In this document: piece by piece, positions 1 through 5,032 of the stretch
Position numbering within the stretch: position 1 is the stretch's first letter
How the letters are laid out: each line of letters starts with the position of its first letter
Assembly (NCBI GenBank): GCA_934725525.1
Contig: CAKVCG010000100.1
Coordinates: 1-6,369 of the forward strand
Direction of reading: 5' to 3'
DNA from: an uncultured Brachyspira sp.
Lineage (GTDB): Bacteria; Spirochaetota; Brachyspiria; Brachyspirales; Brachyspiraceae
Length of the DNA: 6,369 bases
Position numbers and translations under genes: made by a program
Notes under the pieces: model-generated
Seen by the model: the letters and a program-made list of their open reading frames with translations, nothing else
Databases searched by the model: none
What the model was told of the DNA's origin: nothing

Positions 1-28
1 TTGTTATCAATAAAGTTAACAAATTTCT

Positions 29-36
29 GTCATTGC
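29..36 (+). repeat. Half copy of dispersed hairpin repeat (left end only)
   Basis: Only the left end of the repeat (gtcattgc) is present. It is followed by an A/T run and then, at 47, by a full copy. It is too short to be significant alone; the call rests on its position directly in front of the full copy and on the similar arrangement at 172-199. Confidence 0.35.
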
Positions 37-46
37 AAAAAATTTT

Positions 47-78
47 GTCATTGCGAGGGCAACGCCCGAAGCAATCCA
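47..78 (+). repeat. Dispersed hairpin repeat, copy 1 (complete)
   Basis: This 32-bp unit begins gtcattgcga and ends cgaagcaatcca. It folds as an outer stem of 5 bp (attgc 50-54 with gcaat 71-75), an internal loop of GA facing GAA, an inner stem of 4 bp (gggc 57-60 with gccc 64-67) and an AAC loop. It resembles REP-like interspersed repeats with fixed ends and a variable palindromic centre; similar gtcattgcgag/gaagcaatcc units are, from memory, common in several bacterial groups. No transposase is visible nearby. Confidence 0.75.
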
Positions 79-120
79 CTATTAATAAGGTTAAATTTTA
101 AAATCAAATTCTATTTTAAT

Positions 121-155
121 TGGATTACTTCGGCTATAAATAGCCTCGTAATGAC
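121..155 (-). repeat. Dispersed hairpin repeat, copy 2 (complete, inverted)
   Basis: Read on the minus strand this is gtcattacgag...gaagtaatcca, the same unit as 47-78. The outer stem is attac 124-128 with gtaat 148-152, the inner stem ggcta 132-136 with tagcc 141-145, and the loop is taaa. Compared with copy 1, the outer stem has one base-pair swap in which both sides changed together (a G-C pair replaced by A-T), and the inner stem has a different sequence but is still paired. This suggests that the folded form is what is conserved. Confidence 0.75.
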
Positions 156-171
156 GGAGTAAAAACAGTTA

Positions 172-184
172 TCATTGCGAGGCG
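172..184 (+). repeat. Half copy of dispersed hairpin repeat (left half only)
   Basis: It starts tcattgcgaggcg like the complete copies, but the matching gaagcaatcc end is missing. The following bases (gattattcggctttt) run straight into another copy at 199. It is probably a decayed or interrupted unit. Confidence 0.55.
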
Positions 185-198
185 ATTATTCGGCTTTT

Positions 199-228
199 GT
201 CATTGCGAAACTCTGCTGAAGCAATCCA
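199..228 (+). repeat. Dispersed hairpin repeat, copy 3 (complete ends, decayed centre)
   Basis: It has both ends, gtcattgcga and gaagcaatcca, with the outer stem attgc 202-206 paired to gcaat 221-225. The 9-base centre (209-217) no longer forms a convincing inner stem, unlike the copies at 47-78 and 121-155. The stretch ttttgtcattgcga in front of and into this copy is identical to 43-56. Confidence 0.65.
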
Positions 229-254
229 ATTCAGAATTCGTCAACTCTTCACAT

Positions 255-298
255 AACAATGGGTTCGCCATAGGCGTCCCTACGGAAACCCCCTTGTT
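255..298. repeat. 44-bp imperfect inverted repeat, different family from the gtcattgc units
   Basis: The ends pair as aacaa 255-259 with ttgtt 294-298 and gggtt 261-265 with aaccc 287-291, separated by a small internal loop (t260 facing c292-c293). Inside is a small hairpin, cgcc 266-269 with ggcg 273-276. The GC-rich centre stands out against AT-rich flanks. It lies just upstream of the promoter of the ABC operon. It could be another dispersed repeat or the terminator of a gene lying left of the window; it lacks a clean T-run directly after the stem, so I favour a repeat. Confidence 0.5.
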
Positions 299-323
299 AA
301 TTTGTTTATTAAATTTTTTATAC

Positions 324-352
324 TTGATAAATTTACTTTTTACTGTTATATT
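324..352 (+). promoter_or_regulatory. Sigma-70-type promoter of the ABC/heptose operon
   Basis: A -35 box TTGATA (324-329) is separated by exactly 17 bp from a -10 box TATATT (347-352), which is preceded by an extended -10 TG (344-345). Transcription would begin near 359, giving a leader of about 50 nt before the start codon at 410. The surrounding AT-richness raises the chance of accidental matches, but spacing, both boxes and the TG together are good. No operator-like palindrome is evident around it. Confidence 0.6.
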
Positions 353-398
353 ATCCAAATAAAAAATTTAATAAAATTTTAAATAAATAAAAATGTTT

Positions 399-403
399 AA
401 GGA
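399..403 (+). promoter_or_regulatory. Ribosome binding site (AAGGA) for the ABC ATPase
   Basis: AAGGA lies 6 nt before the ATG at 410 and fixes that start. An earlier ATG at 393 is out of frame and can be dismissed. Confidence 0.8.
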
Positions 404-409
404 CTGTCA

Positions 410-1486
410 ATGATAAAAGTCGATAACATTGTAAAATATTACGGCGAACATTTGGCTTTGAAGGATGTTTCATACACGATAAATAAAGGCGAAATTGTCG
501 GATTCTTGGGACCGAACGGAGCGGGAAAAAGCACTATGATGCGAATTATCACGGGTTATTTGCCAGCTACAAGCGGATATGTTTATTTGGACGATTACGA
601 GATTTACGATAATCCTATAGAATTAAAAAGAAGAATCGGATATATGCCCGAAAATATTTCTTTATATACCGAAATGACGGTTTTAGATTATTTGAAATTT
701 GCGGCAAAATTGAAAGGAATAGAAAGAAAACATATTAAAAACGCTTTGGAAAATACGATTGAAATAACGGGACTTACAAAATATAAAGACAGAATAATCG
801 GACATTTATCGAAAGGCTATAGACAGAGAACGGGAATCGCTCAAGCTATAATACATGACCCCGAAGTTTTGATATTGGACGAGCCTACAAGCGGACTCGA
901 CCCGAATCAATTAATTGAAGTTCGTTCTTTAATAAAAAGTTTGGGAGGAACGCGAACGGTTATATTGTCGACTCATATATTAAGCGAAGTGGAAGACACT
1001 TGCGAAAGAGCTTTAATCATAGACAATGGAGAGCTGATAGCCGAAGACACAATCGAAGGCTTGAAAACGGCAATGGACAGAGAAATACTCGGCGGAAATA
1101 TCGAATTAAAAGTTGCGGGAAGAGTTGAAGACGCGCTTATTTGCATTAGGGAAGTTCAAGGAGTTATTCAAGCGGAAACCGATAATTTTGGTTCTATTAT
1201 AATAGAATGCGAGAGAGGAAACGATATAAGAGCGGCGATAGTTAAGCATTTGGTTCAAAGCAATTTTGAAGTTTTGGAGATTAGAGCGAAAGAAAGGACT
1301 TTGGAAGAAGTATTTATATATTTTACCGACAAAAAGAAAAGCGAAGATTTTGATAAAACTAAATATATTAAAGACGAAATCGTTTCAAAAGATTTAAATG
1401 AAAAAAATGAAATTGAAAATTCGGATAAAAATTTAAACGAAAATTCAAACGAAGAATTAAACGACATGAAAGAAGATAATAATTAA
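410..1486 (+). CDS. ABC transporter ATP-binding protein (ABC-2 export type, GldA-like)
   Basis: This is the cytoplasmic ATPase that would power the membrane protein encoded directly downstream. The 358-residue product has an aromatic A-loop residue (Tyr11), Walker A GPNGAGKST (34-42), signature LSKGYRQR (133-140), Walker B VLILDEP (153-159), D-loop SGLD (161-164) and the switch His189. The Q-loop position carries Glu (YMPEN, 78-82), as is common in ABC-2-type exporters of the CcmA/GldA/NosF kind. A C-terminal accessory domain follows, ending in the typical RTLEEVF stretch (296-302). Residues 308-358 are an added Asn/Glu/Lys-rich tail, probably disordered, beyond the usual family length of roughly 300-310. 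AAGGA at 399-403 supports the start. Family and function as an exporter ATPase are secure; the cargo is unknown, and GldA similarity does not imply gliding. Confidence 0.93.
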   Translation: MIKVDNIVKYYGEHLALKDVSYTINKGEIVGFLGPNGAGKSTMMRIITGYLPATSGYVYLDDYEIYDNPIELKRRIGYMPENISLYTEMTVLDYLKFAAKLKGIERKHIKNALENTIEITGLTKYKDRIIGHLSKGYRQRTGIAQAIIHDPEVLILDEPTSGLDPNQLIEVRSLIKSLGGTRTVILSTHILSEVEDTCERALIIDNGELIAEDTIEGLKTAMDREILGGNIELKVAGRVEDALICIREVQGVIQAETDNFGSIIIECERGNDIRAAIVKHLVQSNFEVLEIRAKERTLEEVFIYFTDKKKSEDFDKTKYIKDEIVSKDLNEKNEIENSDKNLNENSNEELNDMKEDNN

Positions 1487-1498
1487 GAGGTAAAAATA

Positions 1499-2206
1499 AT
1501 GAAAAATATTTATGTTATATTCGCAAGGGAAATACAATCTTTTTATGTTTCTCCATTATATTATATATTGGGATTTATTTATTTGGCGCTTACGGGTTAT
1601 TTTTTTACGATAGAAATTTATTATAGCAGATTGGCTGTTATGGAAAACACGATGTATAATATTGGATTTTTTACTATTTTATTTCTTTCGATATTATGCA
1701 TGAAATTAATCGCGGAAGAGCGAGCTTCTGGAACTTTCGAGCTTATTATGACATCGCCTATAACTTCTTTGCAATATGTGATTGGAAAATATTTGTCCGT
1801 TTTGGTGGTTTACATTTCTTTGCTTATAATGACTTTCGTTTATCCGATTCTTCTTATGATATTCGGAAAGCCCGATATTGGAGTTATATTCAGCGGTTAT
1901 TTGGGTTTATTTTTACTCGGAATGGCGATTTTGGGACTTGGACTAATAGCTACAAGCGTTTCAAAAAGTCAATTAGTCGCCGCTATACTCGGAGTTTCGA
2001 TGGGAATATTCGCGTATATTATAAATTGGCTTAGCGAAATGTTTACGGGAGCGAGCAGATTATTAAACGCAATTTCAATAACGACATATTTTTCGGATTT
2101 TACAAAAGGAATGATTGATATTCAAAATGTAATATTCTTTTTGATTTGGGCAATCGCATGCATTTCAATATCGACAATGTTTGTAGAATCTTATAAATGG
2201 CAATAA
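1499..2206 (+). CDS. ABC-2 type transporter permease (GldF-like)
   Basis: This is the inner-membrane partner of the preceding ATPase, starting 12 bp after it, with an AAGAGGT ribosome binding site that overlaps the ATPase stop codon. The 235-residue product has about six hydrophobic segments (roughly 20-40, 54-71, 97-122, 129-151, 158-178 and 209-230). Between the second and third lies the family hallmark EERASGTFELIMTSPI (73-88), the cytoplasmic loop that contacts the ATPase. Length and motif match the GldF/NosY-like branch of ABC-2 permeases, better than the O-antigen exporter Wzm. In many bacteria a GldG-like auxiliary protein follows; here an ankyrin protein follows instead. The substrate cannot be told from sequence. 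Confidence 0.9.
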   Translation: MKNIYVIFAREIQSFYVSPLYYILGFIYLALTGYFFTIEIYYSRLAVMENTMYNIGFFTILFLSILCMKLIAEERASGTFELIMTSPITSLQYVIGKYLSVLVVYISLLIMTFVYPILLMIFGKPDIGVIFSGYLGLFLLGMAILGLGLIATSVSKSQLVAAILGVSMGIFAYIINWLSEMFTGASRLLNAISITTYFSDFTKGMIDIQNVIFFLIWAIACISISTMFVESYKWQ

Positions 2207-2207
2207 C

Positions 2208-2212
2208 GGAAA
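2208..2212 (+). promoter_or_regulatory. Ribosome binding site (GGAAA) favouring the 2218 start of the ankyrin gene
   Basis: GGAAA sits 5 nt before the ATG at 2218. The alternative in-frame ATG at 2197 lies inside the end of the permease gene and has no Shine-Dalgarno-like sequence in front of it. Confidence 0.5.
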
Positions 2213-2217
2213 CTAAA

Positions 2218-2802
2218 ATGTCAAATATATCGGAAATAGTAGAATATGTAAAAAATAACGATTTGGAAAAAGTAAAAAGTTGCATAGAAAATGACAATTC
2301 TTTAGTTGATGCAAGAGACGAAGAATCAAAATTTACTTTATTAATGATTTGCGCTAAAAAAGGCTATTTCGACATTGCAAAATTTTTGATTGAAAACGGA
2401 GCGAATTTAAACGACAGAAGCCGAACGGGAATAACCGCTTTAATGTTCGCATGCGCCGAAAAACAAATTGAAATTGCAAAATATTTAATCGACTGCGGAG
2501 CTAATGTTAATTTGAGAGATAAACCTATGTTTAGCGCCTTGCTTTACGGTTCGCTTACGAAAGAACATTCGATAATAGAATATTTAATAAAAAACGGAGC
2601 CGATGTAAACGCGAAAAATTTTAATCTGTTTACTCCTCTTATGTTTGCCGCTAAAATTGGCGATTTGAAAACGGTTAAACTTTTGATAGAAAATAACGCC
2701 GATATAAATATAAAAAATAAAAACGGAGAGAACGCTTTAGATATCGCGATAAATAACGGGCAAAAAGAAACGGCGGAGTATTTAAAAAAATTGTATGAAT
2801 AA
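2218..2802 (+). CDS. Ankyrin-repeat protein
   Basis: The 194-residue product consists almost wholly of ankyrin repeats, helix-turn-helix units that usually bind other proteins. After a short N-terminal capping unit (about 10-38), four full repeats begin at [12 protein letters not shown] (about 39), [12 protein letters not shown] (about 72), [12 protein letters not shown] (about 105) and [12 protein letters not shown] (about 138). Each carries the [14 protein letters not shown]-type turn. A closing half repeat starts at ENALDIAI. There is no signal peptide or membrane segment, so it should be cytoplasmic. The start at 2218 was chosen for its GGAAA site; ATG 2197 would add seven residues and overlap the permease by 10 bp. 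The gene ends inside rfaE2 (8-bp overlap). Ankyrin proteins are numerous in Brachyspira, from general knowledge. The partner is unknown; an adaptor for neighbouring products is only a guess. Confidence 0.9.
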   Translation: MSNISEIVEYVKNNDLEKVKSCIENDNSLVDARDEESKFTLLMICAKKGYFDIAKFLIENGANLNDRSRTGITALMFACAEKQIEIAKYLIDCGANVNLRDKPMFSALLYGSLTKEHSIIEYLIKNGADVNAKNFNLFTPLMFAAKIGDLKTVKLLIENNADINIKNKNGENALDIAINNGQKETAEYLKKLYE

Positions 2803-2816
2803 AAAAAATAAAAAAA
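2784..2816 (+). repeat. Three poly-A tracts (A7, A8, A7) across the ankyrin/rfaE2 overlap
   Basis: A7 at 2784-2790 lies in the last codons of the ankyrin gene. A8 at 2801-2808 begins in its stop codon, and A7 at 2810-2816 lies in the first codons of rfaE2. Long homopolymers are prone to slippage during replication or transcription. The effect on reading frames is described in the findings. Confidence 0.7.
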
Positions 2817-3262
2817 TAATTAGTATGGAAGAATTAAAAGAAATTCTAAAAGAAAATAATAATAAAAAAATCGTATTCACCAACGGTTGCTTTGATATTC
2901 TTCATCGCGGACATGTGGAATATTTGCAAAAAGCTAAAGAATTGGGAGACTTGTTAATATTGGGTTTAAATAGCGACTTATCGGTAAAAAGACTTAAAGG
3001 AGAAAATCGCCCGATAAACAACGAAGAAGACAGAGCGATAATTTTATCCGCTTTAGAATGCGTCGATTATGTGGTAATATTTGACGAAGATACGCCATTC
3101 GAGTTAATAAAAAATTTAAAGCCCGATATATTGGTTAAAGGCGGAGATTATAAATTGGAAGATGTTATTGGAAGAGAGTTTGCGAAAGAAACGATATTGA
3201 TAGATTTTGTAGACGGTTATTCCACGACAAAAACGATAAAAAATATAAATAATTTAAAATAA
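2795..3262 (+). CDS. rfaE2: D-glycero-beta-D-manno-heptose 1-phosphate adenylyltransferase (RfaE2, stand-alone)
   Basis: This cytoplasmic enzyme transfers AMP from ATP to heptose 1-phosphate, giving ADP-D-glycero-beta-D-manno-heptose for the lipopolysaccharide core. The 155-residue product is a single cytidylyltransferase-fold domain: [17 protein letters not shown] (28-44) contains the nucleotide-binding HxGH motif (37-40), followed by [11 protein letters not shown] (64-74), VKGGDY (114-119) and the closing GYSTTK (141-146). It corresponds to the C-terminal half of the two-domain HldE of E. coli; the heptose-7-phosphate kinase half is absent and must be encoded elsewhere. The start overlaps the ankyrin gene by 8 bp and has no well-placed Shine-Dalgarno site, suggesting translational coupling. 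An in-frame ATG at 2825 would remove ten Lys/Asn-rich residues. The next gene encodes the following pathway step, which strengthens the assignment. Confidence 0.92.
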   Translation: MNKKNKKIISMEELKEILKENNNKKIVFTNGCFDILHRGHVEYLQKAKELGDLLILGLNSDLSVKRLKGENRPINNEEDRAIILSALECVDYVVIFDEDTPFELIKNLKPDILVKGGDYKLEDVIGREFAKETILIDFVDGYSTTKTIKNINNLK

Positions 3263-3273
3263 ATAATTAAATT

Positions 3274-3280
3274 AAAGGAG
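3274..3280 (+). promoter_or_regulatory. Strong ribosome binding site (AAAGGAG) for hldD
   Basis: AAAGGAG lies 6 nt before the ATG at 3287 and is the best Shine-Dalgarno match in the window. It suggests that hldD is translated independently of the gene before it. Confidence 0.8.
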
Positions 3281-3286
3281 TTTTTT

Positions 3287-4234
3287 ATGATTATAGTAAC
3301 CGGCGGAGCGGGATTTATAGGCTCGAATATCGTTAGAGGATTAAATAATTTAGGAATTGACGATATAATTATTATTGACGATTTGAAAAACGGTTCAAAA
3401 CATAAAAATTTAAATAGAATAAAATTCAAAGATTATATCGATAAAGAATATTCGATTGATTTTATAAACAAATCGAAAGATAGAATAGACGCGATTTTTC
3501 ATCAAGGCGCTTGTTCCGACACTATGGAAACGGACGGAAATTATATGATGAAAAATAATTACGAAACGAGTAAAAATATTTTGCATATTTGTTTGGAAAA
3601 TAAAATTAGATTATTTTACGCGTCGAGCGCTTCGGTTTACGGAAACGGAGAGAGAGGTTTTGCCGAAAAAGAAGAAAACGAATATCCGCTTAATGTTTAC
3701 GCTTTTTCAAAATATCAATTCGACAGATATGTCAATAAATTTGCAAAAGAGAAAAAAATTAACAGTCAAGTCGTGGGATTAAGATACTTCAATGTTTACG
3801 GTCCGCAGGAAAATCATAAAGGAAGAATGGCGTCCGTGTCTTTTCATTTATTTAATCAGATAAAATCAGGCGAGAGCATGAAAATTTTTGAAGGAAGCGA
3901 AACATTTTTAAGAGATTTTATTCATGTGGACGATGTCGTCTCGGTTAATAATTTCTTTTTTGAAAACGAGAAAATAAGAGGAATATTTAATTGCGGAACG
4001 GGACATGCCGAAAGTTTTTTAGAGATTGCAAAAGCGTTAAAAGAAGTTTATCCAAAATCGAATATAGAATATATACCTTTTCCCGATGCCTTAAAAGGAA
4101 AATATCAAAAATTTACTCAAGCGGATTTGACGCTTTTAAGAGAAGCGGGCTATAATAAAAGTTTTATGAATGTAAACTCGGGAGTAAAAAAATACGCTAA
4201 AGTTTTAGAAGAAAGCGGCGGTTATTTGATGTGA
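3287..4234 (+). CDS. hldD: ADP-L-glycero-D-manno-heptose 6-epimerase (HldD/RfaD)
   Basis: This enzyme inverts C6 of ADP-D-glycero-beta-D-manno-heptose to the L-glycero form, the donor used for inner-core heptose. The 315-residue product is an extended short-chain dehydrogenase with a nucleotide-binding GGAGFIGS motif (6-13) and acidic residues D31-D32 after the second strand. It has the family-specific HQGACSDT stretch (72-79) and catalytic Ser116 (SSASVY), Tyr138 and Lys142 (YxxxK). Lys178 lies within NHKGRMASV, matching the second acid/base of the E. coli enzyme. Further family-typical runs are FEGSETFLRDF, IEYIPFPDALKGKYQ and FTQADLTLLREAGY. Length agrees with E. coli HldD (about 310). It lies 24 bp after rfaE2, the preceding step. 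The assignment is specific and strong. Confidence 0.96.
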   Translation: MIIVTGGAGFIGSNIVRGLNNLGIDDIIIIDDLKNGSKHKNLNRIKFKDYIDKEYSIDFINKSKDRIDAIFHQGACSDTMETDGNYMMKNNYETSKNILHICLENKIRLFYASSASVYGNGERGFAEKEENEYPLNVYAFSKYQFDRYVNKFAKEKKINSQVVGLRYFNVYGPQENHKGRMASVSFHLFNQIKSGESMKIFEGSETFLRDFIHVDDVVSVNNFFFENEKIRGIFNCGTGHAESFLEIAKALKEVYPKSNIEYIPFPDALKGKYQKFTQADLTLLREAGYNKSFMNVNSGVKKYAKVLEESGGYLM

Positions 4235-4288
4235 TTTATTTTAAGAATAATATTGATAATTTTTATTTCTTATAATAAACTATTTTTT

Positions 4289-5032
4289 ATGATTTTTACG
4301 ATATTTTATATTTTGATAAGCGTTATATTTACCGCTCTAAATTTTTTAGTAGTTTTTATTTTGTATATTTTTGTCAGACCTTTTAGCAAAAAAAAATCGA
4401 TTATTATAAGTCATTCGATTTCAAAATTTTGGGCGCGAGGTTTAATGAAAATGGCTTTTATAAAATTCGATTTGGAAAATAAAGAAAATTACGATTCAAA
4501 AAAAGTATATTTGCTCACTCCGAATCATCAAAGCGCGTTCGATATTTTCTGCTGTTTTTGTATATTCAAAGGTTTATACGCTTTCGTTTCAAAAGACGCT
4601 TACGGAAAAGTTCCAATGGTTAGTTTCGGAATGAGAACGGCGAATTATATTTTAGTTAAAAGAGGAACGGTTGGAGCGGCGAAATCAATCGAAGATATCG
4701 AAGAGAGATTAAATAACAAAACGAGCGTAGTTTTATATCCCGAAGGCACGAGAAGTAAAACGGGAGAGATAAATATGCCGAAGAGAGGAATTTTGAGAGT
4801 GTCCGAAAAATACCCCGACATTCCAATTTTGCCCGTAGTCATTTACGGAACTAAATATATAATGAAAGCGAGGAGTTTTAAAATAAATCCTTTCGGAAAA
4901 ATTAAAGTTAGATTTTTAAAACCTTTTTATTTTAAGGACATAGAAGGAGACGAAAATTCAAAATTGAAATATTGGCATGATATTATGACGGAAAATTATA
5001 ACGACTTAAAAAACAAGGTTAATAATGAATAA
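4289..5032 (+). CDS. 1-acyl-sn-glycerol-3-phosphate acyltransferase family protein (PlsC-like)
   Basis: This is probably a membrane enzyme that transfers a fatty acyl chain to lysophosphatidic acid or a related acceptor, giving phosphatidic acid for phospholipid synthesis. From the ATG at 4289 the product has 247 residues: a hydrophobic N-terminal anchor (about 2-30), the acyltransferase motif NHQSAFD with His80 and Asp85, the motif-II region ending ILVKRGT, motif III YPEGTRS (150-156) and motif IV ILPVVIYG. The HxxxxD form argues for the PlsC family and against LpxL/HtrB lipid A acyltransferases, which have HxxxxE. The start is uncertain: a TTG at 4253 would add 12 residues and has a weak AAGAA 5 nt upstream, while the ATG has no clear ribosome site. 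The frame is the same as hldD, separated by its TGA. It overlaps rarD by 8 bp. Confidence 0.9.
   Translation: MIFTIFYILISVIFTALNFLVVFILYIFVRPFSKKKSIIISHSISKFWARGLMKMAFIKFDLENKENYDSKKVYLLTPNHQSAFDIFCCFCIFKGLYAFVSKDAYGKVPMVSFGMRTANYILVKRGTVGAAKSIEDIEERLNNKTSVVLYPEGTRSKTGEINMPKRGILRVSEKYPDIPILPVVIYGTKYIMKARSFKINPFGKIKVRFLKPFYFKDIEGDENSKLKYWHDIMTENYNDLKNKVNNE
5015..5018 (+). promoter_or_regulatory. Ribosome binding site (AAGG) for rarD inside the acyltransferase gene
   Basis: AAGG lies 6 nt before the ATG at 5025 and within the last codons of the preceding gene. It supports the overlapping start. Confidence 0.55.

Noticed and set aside
1..22. Terminator from ttgtta paired with taacaa
   Set aside because: It is only a 6-bp AT-rich stem without a T-run, which is expected by chance in such DNA.
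29..230. Possible CRISPR array from the repeated gtcattgc units
   Set aside because: Copies occur in both orientations, differ in length, have irregular spacing and contain internal hairpins. There are no uniform spacers and no cas genes.
255..298. tRNA or riboswitch in the GC-rich patch before the operon
   Set aside because: At 44 bp it is too short for a tRNA, has no T-loop consensus and lies upstream of the likely transcription start near 359, so it would not be in the operon leader.
1255..1467. Minus-strand open frame of 70 codons
   Set aside because: It lies inside the ABC ATPase gene opposite its A-rich tail. Its Ser/Phe-rich product is the mirror of that composition, and there is no ribosome site.
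1696..2034. Plus-strand open frame of 112 codons
   Set aside because: It is a shifted frame wholly inside the ABC-2 permease gene; the permease has family motifs and membrane segments, this frame has none.
410..2206. O-antigen exporter (Wzt/Wzm), suggested by the nearby lipopolysaccharide genes
   Set aside because: The permease has the ERASGTFELIMTSP loop and length of the GldF/NosY-like branch, and the ATPase has the matching RTLEEVF accessory domain but no Wzt sugar-binding domain.
2100..2297. Minus-strand open frame of 65 codons
   Set aside because: It is antisense to the permease/ankyrin junction, has no recognisable features and is explained by low stop density opposite real genes.
3217..3429. 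Minus-strand open frame of 70 codons
   Set aside because: It is antisense to the end of rfaE2 and the nucleotide-binding start of hldD, both of which are certain genes.
4645..4842. Minus-strand open frame of 65 codons
   Set aside because: It is antisense to the conserved YPEGTRS region of the acyltransferase and has no independent support.
4289..5032. Lipid A late acyltransferase (LpxL/LpxM type)
   Set aside because: The active-site motif is HxxxxD with YPEGTRS, the PlsC pattern, not the HxxxxE of LpxL/HtrB enzymes.
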